DNA from: Acanthaster planci
Lineage: Eukaryota; Echinodermata; Asteroidea; Valvatida; Acanthasteridae
DNA: 64,000 nt
Direction: 5' to 3'
Assembly: GCF_001949145.1 (NCBI RefSeq)
Contig: NW_019091356.1
Coordinates: forward strand, 2,882,713-2,946,712
A program made the position numbers and the translations under genes. Positions within the stretch are counted from its first letter, which is position 1. The number at the start of each line of letters is the position of its first letter. Below are positions 13,043-26,500 of the stretch, piece by piece. The notes beneath the pieces were generated by a model that did not search any database, had not been told where the DNA came from, and saw nothing but the letters and a program-made list of their open reading frames with translations.

Positions 13043-13166
13043 AGTTTAAGAGGTGGGACGAAATCCCAGAAGATCTTTCTGGTTAAAACCCACAAAGTCA
13101 GGTAGGGACTGAAAACCCAATTCACACATGGACCAAGCCGGGAAAGAACCACTCCACCAACCTGAC
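13043..13166 (-). repeat. Dispersed repeat B, copy 2
   Basis: The reverse complement carries GTCAGGTTGGTGGAGTGG, TTCCCGGCTTGGTCCA, AATTGGGTTTTCAGTCCC, TTTGTGGGTTTT and CCCACCTCTTAAAC, matching 3191-3352 in the same order. Confidence 0.7.
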
Positions 13167-14847
13167 TTTATTTGCAAATGCAACTGTACAGAAACAATTT
13201 CAGTCTGTCCAGGACAAGAGATGATAATCTTCAATGGATATATTCCATGAAGACCCCCCCCACCTGCAAATCCTGTCTTAAATGCTTTATTCTACGGGAC
13301 TAAAATATATATATTTAACCTTTTGAGATTATTATCAGTAGTATTAACATTTTTACTTCCTTGTAAGTAATCCGCTTTCATCATGCATATTCAGCAACAC
13401 AGAAAAACAGGTGCAGTGTCAAGTGTAACAGAGCAGAGGGGGGAGGAAGAAATAAATTATCATGGAAGCTTCAAAACAGTCTGGGGTAAGCTCGATCTAA
13501 GCTGTTTCCTTGCTGTAAACACATTTTTTTTTACTGTAAGAAGTTCAAGATACTACCACATCTATCGGGAACCAAAATTAGAAAATGCCACCTCTAGTTG
13601 GTACTAAAGCTTGATTACACATTTCTTTACCCTGACCAAGTACCTACGTATATCACTCCTACCTCATCCATTTTTTTTCAGGGTTGGAGGCCAGTAAATA
13701 GGCAATTCTCTACTCGAGCTCTAGGCAGATCACTTTCTGGTGTGTGGATTGGGTAGTTTGTTAAAAAAAGATGGGTGGAAGCGGTAGACAAAATATAGGG
13801 CCCTCCAAGTTTCCAAACAGCTCACAACATTTTTTAGGATGTGTGGATAGAAATATCTTCATAAATCACGGGTCAACCCACTAGAACTTAAACAAAAAAT
13901 GAGACTCCCCAAAAGAAACTGAATTTGATGGGCATCTTCAATACCTCTGGAATTTGAATTTTCCCTGATTTTATTTTGACATGAGAATATTTATCAGTGT
14001 TGTGCATGGCAGCTCACTTAATAGTCTGCAACTGCAACCTTAACATACATGTAAGTGGACAGACTCATGTACTTTTCACAAAGTTTTATTTACGCACACT
14101 GCCCTCTGTTGATATTCAGGCAGGCAACAAACATGGCCTAAAAAAAAAATAAACCTCAGGGCTCAGTTCCGCTTCAAGTCCACGAGCTTTCATTGCAATT
14201 TTCATAGGCCAATAATTTGTACAATACCTTCTAAAAGAAGACCGACAGGCGCAATTTTTGTTTATAACAACTGCTGGTTCCTTTCATAATTTTACTTTAG
14301 CAGGGAGAAAAACATCAAAGGAATTTGTCAATTTATTACTCAAAATCATGAGCTGATCATACTTGCAGGGATATGACAATATTCCATTTATTCAAAATGT
14401 GACACTTATTTCCATTTTATGATGTGATTTTGCCAGATTCAACATGCTGAGTGAACTCACTATTTTGGAGGCAGCTCCATTCCAGAATTTAAAACAACAA
14501 ATCATTATAATTCATAAAAAAGAATTGGACAATCTTAATCTCTTCCATATGTACAGTACAGCAAAACAAAAGAAACCATTCAGCATTAAAATTCTCGTAA
14601 CAAGTTGCAAATCTTTCTTTTCCTTACCTGAAGGAAAATAAAATCTCTGCCTTTCCAGAAGGCAGCAAAAAGTTTGTTTTCATTCAAGCAGAATAGACTA
14701 CTCCAGGCCTTCAGAAATAATCTGCTATGTTACTGAATACATTATTACACTTAAGCAGACATCACAGGAAACAAGGAACAGACCAATTCTTAACTGAAAA
14801 AGGAAAGCCTCTGCGGGAAAGATTGTAAGAAAGTAAATTTACAGAGC

Positions 14848-16017
14848 CAGTGGCACACTAAGGATTTTTTTTGGGGGGGCTCTGACTGGAGTTAACATTT
14901 GAGCTCATCATACTCAAGCCAAGCCCCCCCCAGTTGTGCAAAGGGTGCTAGGATTTATGGCCATGTCGCAGTTCATAGTTCAAGATGTGGGTGTCAGTGA
15001 TGTAGTGCCTTGATGCTGAGCCTTGGCCTTAAGGGTGCCTTAAGGCTTGATTTTATGGCCTTGGCCATGAAGGCTTGAGGGGCAAAAGCCTTGGCCTTGA
15101 GGGATCAATGCCTTGTAATTTTAAAGCCTTGCTCTTTGAGGCCCTCTGATTTTGAAATTCTCCAGGGGTTTGTTTGAAATGTTGTTGTTCTGTAAACATA
15201 CATGGAGAACCTTGGGGTGAATTCCACTAAATGGGTTGATTTCTATGCGCAGGCTCAATATAAATATATTGTGATCCCATTGGGATTTTACAATAAGAGG
15301 TTTCATCATCAGGATCGATTATAGACATTTTTTCATAAATCACCAATTTGGGACTTCTGGCATCCAACTCGGCATTTTTTGTTCACAAAAAACCTCCTAC
15401 CCGTGGGTCTATTTTGCATAGAGGCGGGTAGCTACATTAAGAGCTGAGTGCATAGATTTACTCCAATTTTTGGGGTGTTTTTTAGCACAGGGAGAATTGA
15501 AAATAATTCTCGTGGCTAACCCCTTGAAGGGGTCNNNNNNNNNNNNNNNNNNNNNNNNNNNNNNNNNNNNNNNNNNNNNNNNNNNNNNNNNNNNNNNNNN
15601 NNNNNNNNNNNNNNNNNNNNNNNNNNNNNNNNNNNNNNNNNNNNNNNNNNNNNNNNNNNNNNNNNNNNNNNNNNNNNNNNNNNNNNNNNNNNNNNNNNNN
15701 NNNNNNNNNNNNNNNNNNNNNNNNNNNNNNNNNNNNNNNNNNNNNNNNNNNNNNNNNNNNNNNNNNNNNNNNNNNNNNNNNNNNNNNNNNNNNNNNNNNN
15801 NNNNNNNNNNNNNNNNNNNNNNNNNNNNNNNNNNNNNNNNNNNNNCCCCTTAGCCTTGAGAGTTAAGCCCCTTAGCCTTGAGGGTTAAACCCTGACCTTA
15901 GCCTTAAGGCTTGAGGGTCCAAACCTAAGCATTTGCTCCAACACTGGTGGGTGTATATTGTATCTATGTTTTCAATTAAGAGGAAAAAGATTTGGAACCC
16001 ACCCCAGTGTGCCACTA
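14848..16017. mobile_element. hAT-type non-autonomous DNA transposon containing an assembly gap
   Basis: The left end is CAGTGGCACACT (14848) and the right end is AGTGTGCCACTA (to 16017), an inverted pair. The eight flanking bases are TACAGAGC on the left (14840-14847) and CACAGAGC on the right (16018-16025), a 7 of 8 match. That fits the 8-bp target duplication of hAT elements. The interior is built from degenerate CCTTGGCCTTGAGG / CCTTGAGGGTTAA repeats on both sides of the gap at 15535-15845. No transposase frame is visible. Confidence 0.7.
15535..15845. other. Assembly gap (311 N)
   Basis: A run of N with CCTTGAGG-type repeats directly on both sides, which probably defeated assembly. The reading frames that cross it are not real. 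Its true length is unknown. Confidence 0.99.
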
Positions 16018-16974
16018 CACAGAGCCAAGAATTCTTTAAACATAACCAAAAGCATCTAAGGAATTCACAAATGAGCGATTGCAGCAGCAATGCCAAAGGA
16101 TCACAATGACCATATTAAAATTCAACACTGTGCATATTCTTAACTCCCCGAATAGACGTTACACATTAAAGCATCCTCAGAGGGAAAAGAAGTTTGTATC
16201 ACGAGGATAGGCTGGAGTAAACCTTTTGAGCACTTGTTTTAACGAAATTAAAATAACAAAACAGCCTCTGAGACACCACAAAGCTGCCAGGGATGCATTA
16301 CCTCTACTACTGGTCAGCCAATCCCGGCACCAACATCAACTAGACAAGAAACCTGCCAAATGGCATGCTCTCTATCCTCGTAATTAGAAATTCAAAGCCC
16401 CATGATGGCCACGTGCAAGCCAATTGGGAAATTTGCAAAAAGAATATTCCAGAAAATGGAAGGGGGTGTTTGGGAAACTGCAAGTAAAATTCTAGAACGG
16501 AATCACTGGAAAGCCATCACATATTGACTTCTTCAGACCCCCTGACTAAAAAGGTATTTAGGAATGGGAATAAATATGTGTTTGCGGCTCAGGCATTAGT
16601 CGCGTCCACTTTCCTGCCAAGCACATATTTATTCCCTGAAGAAATATATTATATTTGAGTTCAATTCTCGCTGTACTGATCAAGTCAGCCAAATAAAATA
16701 CATATCCTAATGAATGTAAGGAGCAACACTGTAATATAAGTTAATTATTACAAAAGTTACTTAGCCCAGGTAACCATGAACTGATTCAAATTTAGTTGCT
16801 GTCGAAATTCTTCTGTAAATACAACCTTATACTTCCTAATTTTCCTTCCCTGAAATACTGAATTCAAATAAAACCAGATATTTTATTACTTGGCATTCTA
16901 TAAATGCACCTACGGACAATGCACACTTCAGTCTTTACTGGCTCTGCCAAGAATTGTTTCAAACCACTATGTTC

Positions 16975-17305
16975 CTAGCCTTGGTCAAGGCGTTCGTCAT
17001 TCGTTGCAGCGCAGCGCGCATCAGTGGCTGGCTGACCTAGTTCATACCTGCGTACGTACATACCTGCACACATTGCAAAATCAAGGTGAGGAGCGACCTC
17101 AAGCGGCCTAAAAAAATATGCAAATCTATTTCTTAGGCTGCGTGAGGTCGCTCTTTGCTTCTTAGGGTGCATGAAGTCGCTCTTTGCCTTGATTTTGCAA
17201 TGTATGCAGGTATATACGCACGTTATGTACATGTACTAGGTCAGCGAGCGGCTTGTGCGAGCCCCGCTGTGCAGCAATGCATGACGAATGCCTTGATCAA
17301 GGCTA
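16975..17305. mobile_element. Foldback MITE, about 330 bp
   Basis: The left end TAGCCTTGGTCAAGGCGTTC pairs with the right end GAATGCCTTGATCAAGGCTA. Pairing continues inward through the CATTCGTTGC / GCAATGCATG segments. The element also pairs at CTGACCTAG / CTAGGTCAG and at GCAAAATCAAGG / CCTTGATTTTGC. The whole element can fold on itself. The centre repeats GGTCGCTCTTTGC twice. No ORF is evident. Confidence 0.85.
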
Positions 17306-17460
17306 CAATCTTCCAAGAACTTAATTAACAGCTTAAACAAAATTTAAGTTTCTGTTCCTTTTTAAACTGATTAAATAGCAAATAAAATGTAGTAACAATA
17401 TACAGTTATGCTTGTTTATGCTTATTAATTACCAATGATACACAATATTCACCCAACATG

Positions 17461-17802
17461 TTAAAGAGCACCTCTAAGGAAAACATGTTTTCTCTGATTT
17501 TATCTGTTCAAATAACCATGGAAGCATCCAAATCAAATGCAGTGTCATTAATGGCTACCTGTATTGTTTGGCATGCACAAGGGTTTATCCACTACGAACA
17601 CAGGGTGAGGGTTCCCCTTGTTTTCTCTGGATGATGCAATCTACATTCAGAATTTGCATCTTGGCACGACGGAAAAAACCCTTTTAAGGTTGTTATAGTT
17701 GAGTTCTGAAGACAAATGACACTATGTTGATTTGGATGTTTTCATATTTTTTTGAACAGATAAAATCAGAGAAAACTTGTTTTCCTTAGAGGAGCTCTTT
17801 AA
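17461..17802. mobile_element. Foldback MITE with TTAA-bounded arms
   Basis: The left arm TTAAAGAGCACCTCTAAGGA pairs with the right arm ending in TCCTTAGAGGAGCTCTTTAA. Pairing then continues through AGAGAAAAC and ATAAAATCAGAG into a CATCCAAATCAA segment. The ends both read TTAA, which may be the target duplication. The interior shares GTTTATCC.CTACGAA and GAATGACGCAATCTACATTC-type sequence with 37574-37819. Confidence 0.85.
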
Positions 17803-18982
17803 AGGAGAAAAACTGAAAAAAGAAAAACTCCATCCCTCCTGTTTTTGGTTTTGTATTTAAATATAATGTACAAGTCATTTATTTAATTGAACCTAACGTT
17901 CTTAAAATTTGCCTCCACTCATATGATAGTAGCCAAATTTTGGTGCTCAAGACAAAAAAAGATGTTCTTCTAAGAATTCTATGGCAAACATCTTTAGCGC
18001 CAAGTGTCTGAATATCTGGTGAGGGGTATCTTTTTCATGCAAGAGCAGGCAACCGTACACACACACATGTTGACATGTAAATGGAAATGCAGAATGCTTC
18101 AACTTAGGGCAAGTATGGGCATGCCCCGTAAAGAAATGTGCTTTGACCCTACGTCTTGCCCGCACCGGCCATTTGGAACTGGACCAAGAGGAGATGTGCA
18201 TCACGATGCCCTCGCTTCTTAAACGGCAGCTGCAATCAATTTGTTTTCGATGCAAACCTTCAAAATGCACCTTTGTCTGTGATGTCGCCCTGGGAAGATG
18301 TCCTCATGTTACACTGGTTTGTGCACAAAAAGGTCCTGCATTTTTTTAAAATTCAACTGGAATACATTTTCTCTTTGCTGATTCACTGTTGCTTGTGTGC
18401 ACAGCAATTAGCAAGCATCCATCTCTTTCTGAGAAATGCTTTCAGTGAGTGAATTCTGGGTTTACAATTTGAACAGAAAAACCTATACATGGAACTATGT
18501 CTTCCCTGGATGACATCACAGCAACAGTGCCCTCACTTGTCCAGGAAAGCATGCACCATTTTAAGTTAACCCTCCTTTAGTTTTACAGCACAAATATGCA
18601 CAAGTGCCCAGGGTCACTCTCTTGCATGTTGGTGCAGTGCACAACATGACACAGCTGTGCTTCTTTGAGGTGTTTACCAAGTGACCCAAAGAGTGACTTC
18701 AGCATAGGAGGGTTAATGAAAAAAAGTGCACTTTTCAACGCGTTTGACCAAATAGGAATGTTAAAGAGTTTTCACACATTGAAGAGAGTTCAAAGTTGCA
18801 GAAAATTTGTATCTAACAAAAACCTCATTACAGCTACCTCTTAGGCTGCATCCAAATCTCTTGTCTAGAGCTAGGTCTAGATCTTCACTCCATTGGAAAT
18901 TCATGGAGACACGTAGACAATAGACCTAGCCGTAGCTCTGGAAGCCCGTTTCGGACACGGCCTTAATTAGGAACAGAGGGAA

Positions 18983-19212
18983 CAGTGGCGTAGCTAGGAT
19001 TTTACTAGAGGGAGGAGGCACAAAAGGGGGAACAAAGGGGGCACCGGTATCGGGGGGGGGGGGCAACCAGCTTTCAGTGGTTTGTTTTTTTGGGGGGGAC
19101 GAGTGTTTGTTAGCATTGTTCAATATCCATTCGTCCATTTTTTTTTCAGTGGGGGGCACCGGGAACTTGTGGGGAGCACCTGCCTCTCCCCCCCCCCGTG
19201 GTTACACCACCA
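18983..19212 (+). mobile_element. hAT-type MITE with perfect 8-bp target duplication
   Basis: It starts CAGTGGCGTAGCTAGGATTT and ends GTTACACCACCA. It is flanked on both sides by AGAGGGAA (18975-18982 and 19213-19220), an exact 8-bp direct repeat as expected for hAT insertion. The 230-bp interior is G-rich with poly-G tracts and no ORF. A reverse-orientation relative lies at 47999-48221. Confidence 0.85.
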
Positions 19213-20556
19213 AGAGGGAACCCCTGTCGTGAAAAATGATTGTGTGACATAAGCAGAAAGGAATGCAAGCAACAGAAGACGTCAGTTGACGATATCGCTG
19301 TGATTTTTGTCAATAATTGACTGGAGTTGTTTAAGCAGGACTATACTCTACCTGCTGATGACAAAAAATGTACAAGTTGACATATTTTGGCAGACAGATT
19401 TAAAAACTTTCACATAGACCCGTCTTCATCTTTTTTGATGTGTGTGTGGTAAGATGTGACACGTACAATGCAGCATTATGCTAAAATATTGTGACACAAC
19501 CTTGACTTTGAAGCTTCTACACACCCCACAACCCCCTCCTTAAAGACAGCAAGAACAAACAAAAACAAATCCCCCTATACGGCTACGTCTTGATTTAGAC
19601 TTGTGACCAGACCATTTTCAGCTCTACTTTGACTTCACTGCTCTTATTGCAGGAATTTTTGTTTAAGTATGTTGCAATGATCATATTTTCAAGGACAAAA
19701 GTAACCTGTTCTAGGAAGGAATTTGTTTTTTTGGGGGGCAGGGTAGTTTACTGTAATGGCTGAACATAATTGAAAAAAGTGAAAGTTTTACAATAGATGA
19801 TCAAACCAAGCTCTTGAAGGCTGGCCAGGAACCTTGCCAAATCGTCCTGAAATGCCCCACTGTTCAGGAAACCAATGGATCCATCTTTACAATTTTAAAC
19901 TTTCTAGGAGCATCAAGCCCAAGTTAAAAGGGAACAGCAATCCTTCAAGATCCTCCTGCACCTTCAAAGAGGGTCTGGGAGGGTTGCTAGCTCAAAGGTA
20001 CAGTCCATCATTTGTAGTGATCCAAAACAAAATGAATGAAATTATTGTTGAAAAGTGTGCTTGGTTCAGAGACGGCCATGGGACTAAAACTCCCACAGGA
20101 ACTATTCTTCCAAGTTTTTGGCAAGCTGTCATTTTGAAGGTAACAAGGAAAGAACACCAGTTCCAGCAATACCTCTAACGATGCATCACTTAGCCATTAG
20201 AAGCACTTGCGAGTGTTGACACGAAACACAAGCCTGCGCAGTTACTATAATTCGTTGCGTCTGAGTCTGACATTGAGCATCTGAGTTCAACTGAACATGA
20301 CAATGTGTCATACATGTTGAATTCAGGCACAATTCAAAACATGACTCAGTAACTTTTGATCTTAAATCAAAATCCTGGAATATTGTTGTTCTCGGAATAC
20401 TCAGCATTCACTGAGCGGAAACTTCACCAGATTTGTTCTTTGGCACCCTTCTCTAGATTTTGAGTGATTTTGTTACCTCAAAAGGAACATAATGCACTAA
20501 TGCCAAATGATGGACTGCACCTTTAATATTACCAATTGTTTTGGTCGACATTTTCA

Positions 20557-23500
20557 TTACTCTCGCTTTGCATTCTTAGCCTCTTCTTCCATGAGTTGCT
20601 TATTTACGTCATAGTCACGTATATCGTCCACTTCCTTCATCTGACCCATGGCCACCTTCTTCAAAACCACCACAATGTGCTGGAGAAGAGGAAAAAAAGA
20701 ATAAAGAGTACAAGATTACTTTACATCAACTCCACCTGGGAACTGTTAGACGCAGCGAGTGGCTTACTCATCAGATCCACGTCAGGTTAACTCATGAGTA
20801 TGGACTGGATCATGGGTGACCAATTTTCAACCCGCTGTGCACAAAACTGGCAAACCTCACACTCTGCACGTCTATAATGTCCTGTTACAAATGCATAACG
20901 GTTTGTTGAATAGACGGCACAAAATCCCCAGAGTGTTCAAGAAATACATGACTCAGTAAATGAAATTATTGAGGGTACTTTTCAGAAGCCGTGCTTAAGT
21001 CGAGCCCGCCAAAAGTCCTCACAAGGCCTCACAATAAAGGCTATCAGAAATAGGTCTAACACAGTCCAAAGCCAAGTCAAGCGACTTGAGTAGATTTTGA
21101 CAAAGGCACTCCCTTGCTGTTGTTTCTCCTTTGCTACTTTTCATGGGACTTATGATGGACTTAATAACACTTAACAGTCAGGCAACTACAGCTGTGCCGA
21201 GTATTTGAATTGGCCACTGTTTGTCAAAAATATCTGAAGATTGTTTACATGTATGTTGGACATTGAATATTTGGACATGAAAAATATTTTACAGCCCTGC
21301 TAAGCACACAATTCTACACTAACAAAAGCCCTATGAATTTCATGGAGACCATAAGCAGTAAGCACAGGGAAAGGCACGCTTACAACGGAGGAAGACTTTG
21401 CTAAACGCAGTGAGGCAACAATGGAACTCTCCATGCCTGGCAATGCAATTTTTCTGCTTGAAAAAGCAACCATGAAATGCTTGCTGTGAAATACATTTAC
21501 CGTGCTACGGTTAGCAAAAAATTTCATAATGGTAACAATAAATTCGGCCCAGCTGGTTGCCTGGACAAGGTCGTTCTTTTCTATTTCTCCTTTTTATAAT
21601 AAGGGACCCATTTGGTACATAATTAATATCTCCATGTACTTAAAAGTTTATGCTTTCTATTTCTGTACTGTTCAGACACTGGATATGTACATGTGCATCA
21701 TGGGGAAAACATATGGGGATGGTTGATCAGTTACAGTATAAATAACCTACTCACAATATTGATGACGCAAATGAAAGCAGAAACAATTTTTATACGGAAG
21801 GGCAAGGTCTCCATGGGAAGTTACAGATGTAACGGCAGAAATATTTCTGATGTAATCAGCGAAAACCCCTTCACATGGTGAGATTTGTCTTTTGGGTGCA
21901 TATCAACTTCAAGTTGATCTGGACACTGCCCTGTTTTCAAAACTGTTGAATTTGTGATTCTAGACAACCTAGATATATGTTGCAGACAACCCAGAATCAT
22001 AAATAGAATAGATCTGAAAACAAGAGCATGTCCATATTAATTAGAAGTTTATATGCATCCAAATAACAAAGATCACCATGTGAAGAGTTTTTGCAGATTG
22101 CATCATCTTTATGCTTGCATACATTGATTACCAAATTACATGAGCAATTTACAGACGTATCTGACTACCGGCACAAATTACACATGAAGGCCTGCACACA
22201 GAGAAAACGTACATTAGCTAAAACCAGGAGAATGTCCTTGAAGCCCTACATTATGCAACATGCACATCTGCACGGAATCAATGTGCCTCTACATGAATGC
22301 GATGACTCAGAATGAGTTGGGCTTGCTGAACGGTGGACTTTGGCAGTGCCGTGATGGCACAACAGGTTTGAATGGACGGTGTACAAATGACAGGCACCTC
22401 GGGACCTACCATAAACCAGTATATATCCAGTGCTAGGAGTAGCCACAGCATGATGTTGAAGAGGATGCCAAAAGGCACAAAGCCGATAGCATGCTTCCTG
22501 GCCACAGAGGGAGTGCAATTCCTTAGCACTTTGAGCGGGTACCAGTAAAGACGCATCACACACCTAAATGGCGACAAAAAGCAAGACCTTGTTAAAATGG
22601 AGGCTAGAAAATACATGTAATTCATGTGGTCAATTTTGGTACATTTTCCAAAATTAATGACATCGTCATACCACAGTACATCGACAAATATCGTTCAAGT
22701 ATAAAGCAAGCAAATCTTATTGATAAGTAACACATTTGGAACCGAGAGGTAATGTATAGAAGTTATGTTAGTACATCGACAAATATCGTTCAAGTATAAA
22801 GCAAGCAAATCTTATTGATAAGTAACACATTTGGAACCGAGAGGTAATGTATAGAAGTTATGTGCAGATGGGTTGACATGAACTCGACGCAGAGCTTTGT
22901 CCTTGTTGACAAATGCATCCTAAGATAGAAACTGACGGACACTTCAGTGCCTTTTTTTCTGTCAATAAACCACTTGCCTTTTCCTCGAGCAAAAGAAATG
23001 ACAACGAGTTGCACCCAGTTCAGTGGTGCACAGCCTGAGAAATACCAGCTCGGCAAAAAAAAAGTGGGCCAACACATCGGGCTGTGATGCATACTGCTTT
23101 TGAGTGCTCCTCCGTGTATTCTTGATTAGCCTTTCCAGACCATGATTTACTGCTAACATATGCGATGGGGCTGTTGATAACTGTACACAAGGATGTAAGC
23201 TCTGACATTTCAGCCTAAAATTTCAGGTGCACACAGCGTGGACAAGTCTACGCTTGTCTATGTTGCCAAGATGTTGTCTTACAACTGACAAAGGCATGAA
23301 ATCGGACTGATAAGGGTGGGTTTACTTCCCTGAATAAACAAGTAAGGGTAGGTCATTTTGGGGGGGGATAAAGTTAGATGTTGTACAGTTTTAGACGAGT
23401 TATCTTGTTTTGAAACTGTTGCGAAATCATTCTTTGAAATCAAATCCGGTTTCATCATGAGAATTGTGCTCTGAATATCACAGAAACTGTGTTTTCCATT

Positions 23501-26500
23501 TGTTTTTTTTTACCAGGAAATGGTGAGGATGGTGAAGCAGATGTTGGCAAACGTCTGCCAGTTTTGATGCTTCTTGCCGTTGCGGAACTTCAGGTAGACA
23601 CACACCTTGGAGACCTCCAGCCAAATGTCATCGAAGTCGTGAAAGAACGAAACCAGGATCCCAATGTTGTGATATCTAGAAAAGGAGAAGGAAGGAAAAG
23701 CTGACACAACTGTTTTTGGAATGGCTTGGAGGCACACAAGCGTGGAATCAGTAGGTAATTAAGTTTGGAAACAAACCTACTTATTTTTCAATTTGGATAA
23801 AGCATTCACAGTCCAACATTCTTCGGTGATATTTTACCAGTGATTGAAGCATTACAATATTGCAAGTCAAATGGTATAAGGGGGGGGCAGACAAGTAGTT
23901 CCCCACCTTAAACTGAAGCCTGTGCTGCTGTGTCCCCCAAATTTAACAAACCAACTACACAACTGAGTGAAATGGTATAATGATGAGGGTGTGTAAGGGT
24001 CGCTCCACTCACCTCAACTTGTTAACAGTTATTGGCCCCAACTTTCACAGAACAACTAGACAGCAGAGCAGAAGACTGCAGACTAAGATTTACCAGTGAT
24101 CGTTATGAGCCAGTTCGGCTGGTCATCTAACTATTTTACTCTCACAAGCACGTCTGAATATTGTGGCTATGGCTAGAGATAACACACGCACCAATGGCTA
24201 GCTGGCTGCAGCCACTTTCCACAAACGCATGTGTCGTTTCCAGCCGTAGCCAGTTGACAGGGACCAGGCCCTATTTTTTACCTCGAGGCATAGGAGAAGG
24301 TGATGAGGGTGAGGGACAAGACGTGGTGCAGGGACATGACGACCGTGTCCGTCCGCCATATGTCGTGGAACAGCGTGTCCACAATGCGGTGGAGATAGTA
24401 ACCGCCCTGAATGGCATACACCAGGTAGATATCCGAGGGCACACTGTTACCCACTTTCCAATCTGGAAAACCAAGTTTCAGACATGAAAATTTGTAAGTA
24501 AGAAATTAAATAAAAAGGGGAATAAAGTGTTCAGCATGTTACTAGGGTAACTGCAGAAAACTTACTGCCATGCTCAGACCCCAAAAATATGATCTTAATA
24601 TGGATTTTATTTCATGAAGATTTCTTGTTTTGCTAACATGTGCAATTAATTTGGGGAAAATAGCTCAATAGCAGAACAGTCTTTACTGGTGGCCATTCAA
24701 ATAAACTATATACGGATGAGATACGCTGTGCATATAGTGGCAAAGGAACTTGGTGCAGTTTAACAATAAGACCAAACACTACATGTACTTTTTCAGAGAG
24801 ATAAGCCATCCACACAAAACACCTCCCATTTCCTCAAGTTTAAAAAGGGAAACACAATGGTTCCACTCTCATAGTGTAAACTATTTTCTGGATTACACAA
24901 ACACTGCACTGACCCAGCTGGTGCATAGTTTTCCTATCAAAAGTGACTGAGGCTGAAAGCTATTGTTAACTCTTGTGTCAACACTCCATCAACAGTGGGA
25001 GGCTACAATCCAGGATAATGACAAGATATTATCATATTACCAAAAACTGCTTGAAGTTTCATTCATTGCTAATAGTCAGGCTAATGTTACCTTCACCTTC
25101 TAACTTAACTGCCATAAGTAATACAGTAAAGGATATATACACTTACTGTGATTACAAATAAATATGCATTTTTTGTTTACAAGTAAACAAATGAAGTCTG
25201 GTATTACCGGTACATGCGGCAGAAAGTTCATTAAATCATCCCCCCCCAGCTCAAGTTTTAAAAATCACCACTCTCATAAACCTTGTGATAATGACAAACT
25301 TAGTAAGTTAACAACAGCCTAAAATCCGGCTTTTGTCTGAAAAACTGGCATCTCATTACATGTACATGTATTATTTTGCTACAAAATGACCATGCACTGG
25401 TTGAGGAGGGTTCAACTTCATCAGCTTTGGCTTGATCCTGGTAACAGGGACCTTCTTCCTTCGCAGGGCAGGCATCACCCCACGTGGGAACTGACCAATA
25501 GGAAGCGCTTGAGAAGTCCCACATTCACTGCCTTGTTTGTCTAAGCAAGGGGGATTTTGAGCATGAAAGGAAAAGAAACATCTTAGACTGCCATTGTGAT
25601 GGTTGAAGGAAATGAGCTGCACGCCCAGTCTGGGCAAACATACATGTAGGTACCGGTGCTTGTACATACATCTGGCCCATGCATTCCACAAAAGCCTGCT
25701 GAAGTGGCTTTACTGTACAGTATGCAAATATTGAATGTTGTCTATTTTTTTCTATCTGAAAAGAGGAGGATTTATGCAGATATGGGTACATGCTATGGTA
25801 AGAATAATTTCATGAGGTGAAAGATGAACTATTCCATTCCATAAGGCAAAGTAGAGTGGAATGGAACATTTTATCTGTCATTGATGACATGTGATCAGCT
25901 ATCCACCAATCAGATGATGGGGATTTAGGTTTTATTTGGGATGTACATTGAACAAGAACATTATCTGATCAGACATTTCTCTAAAAAGTTGCTCAACACT
26001 TTTACACTTTTGATGTTACATGCAGTCAGAACATGAAAGTGGAGACAAGAAACCTTGCTGAGCCACATTTGTACACACTGATCAATTTTTATAACTAAGT
26101 CATGTATGTCATGTACATGTATTTATACGTGTGTGCTTGATTAAAAAATTTTAATCTTGCAATTTTTTTTTCAAATTGTGCAAAAATCGTGTTAAAAATA
26201 CTTGATTTCCTGGGAAAGCAGTGGTGTAGAATTTGTGGAAAATAATTCCCTCAAATGCTAAACTGGGATAGGATTAGCTGGGTTTGACCTTTTATTATCT
26301 TTTGCTGACATTATTTTTGGAATGCCGTTTCCTGTACATGTATGTTCTAGGTAATGTACATGTATATATAACATACATGTGGATGGAACTAAAAGGCTAG
26401 GAGCCTCTCCACAACAGGAATTATGCATAACCGGTACTGTCCCACATCTTCTTTAGATTTGTGAGCACTTTTGTTGCCTCAAGTGAATGACAAATGACAA

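Larger units (their letters stand above)
12671..20556. other. Intergenic region between ALIX start and CERS1 stop
   Basis: I see no convincing coding exon in this stretch. It contains the ALIX promoter side (first few hundred bases), repeat B copy 2, an hAT-like element holding an assembly gap, two foldback elements, an hAT MITE with target duplications, and presumably the CERS1 3' UTR at the right end. Open frames near 18000-18450 and 19834-20178 resemble no family I know and lack splice context. Confidence 0.6.

Noticed and set aside
15470-15853. Long reading frame across the first N run
   Set aside because: Almost entirely N; not coding evidence.
18004-18452. Overlapping frames on both strands in the ALIX-CERS1 intergenic region
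   Set aside because: No recognisable domain, no consistent splice sites, and several overlapping frames of similar length suggest chance.
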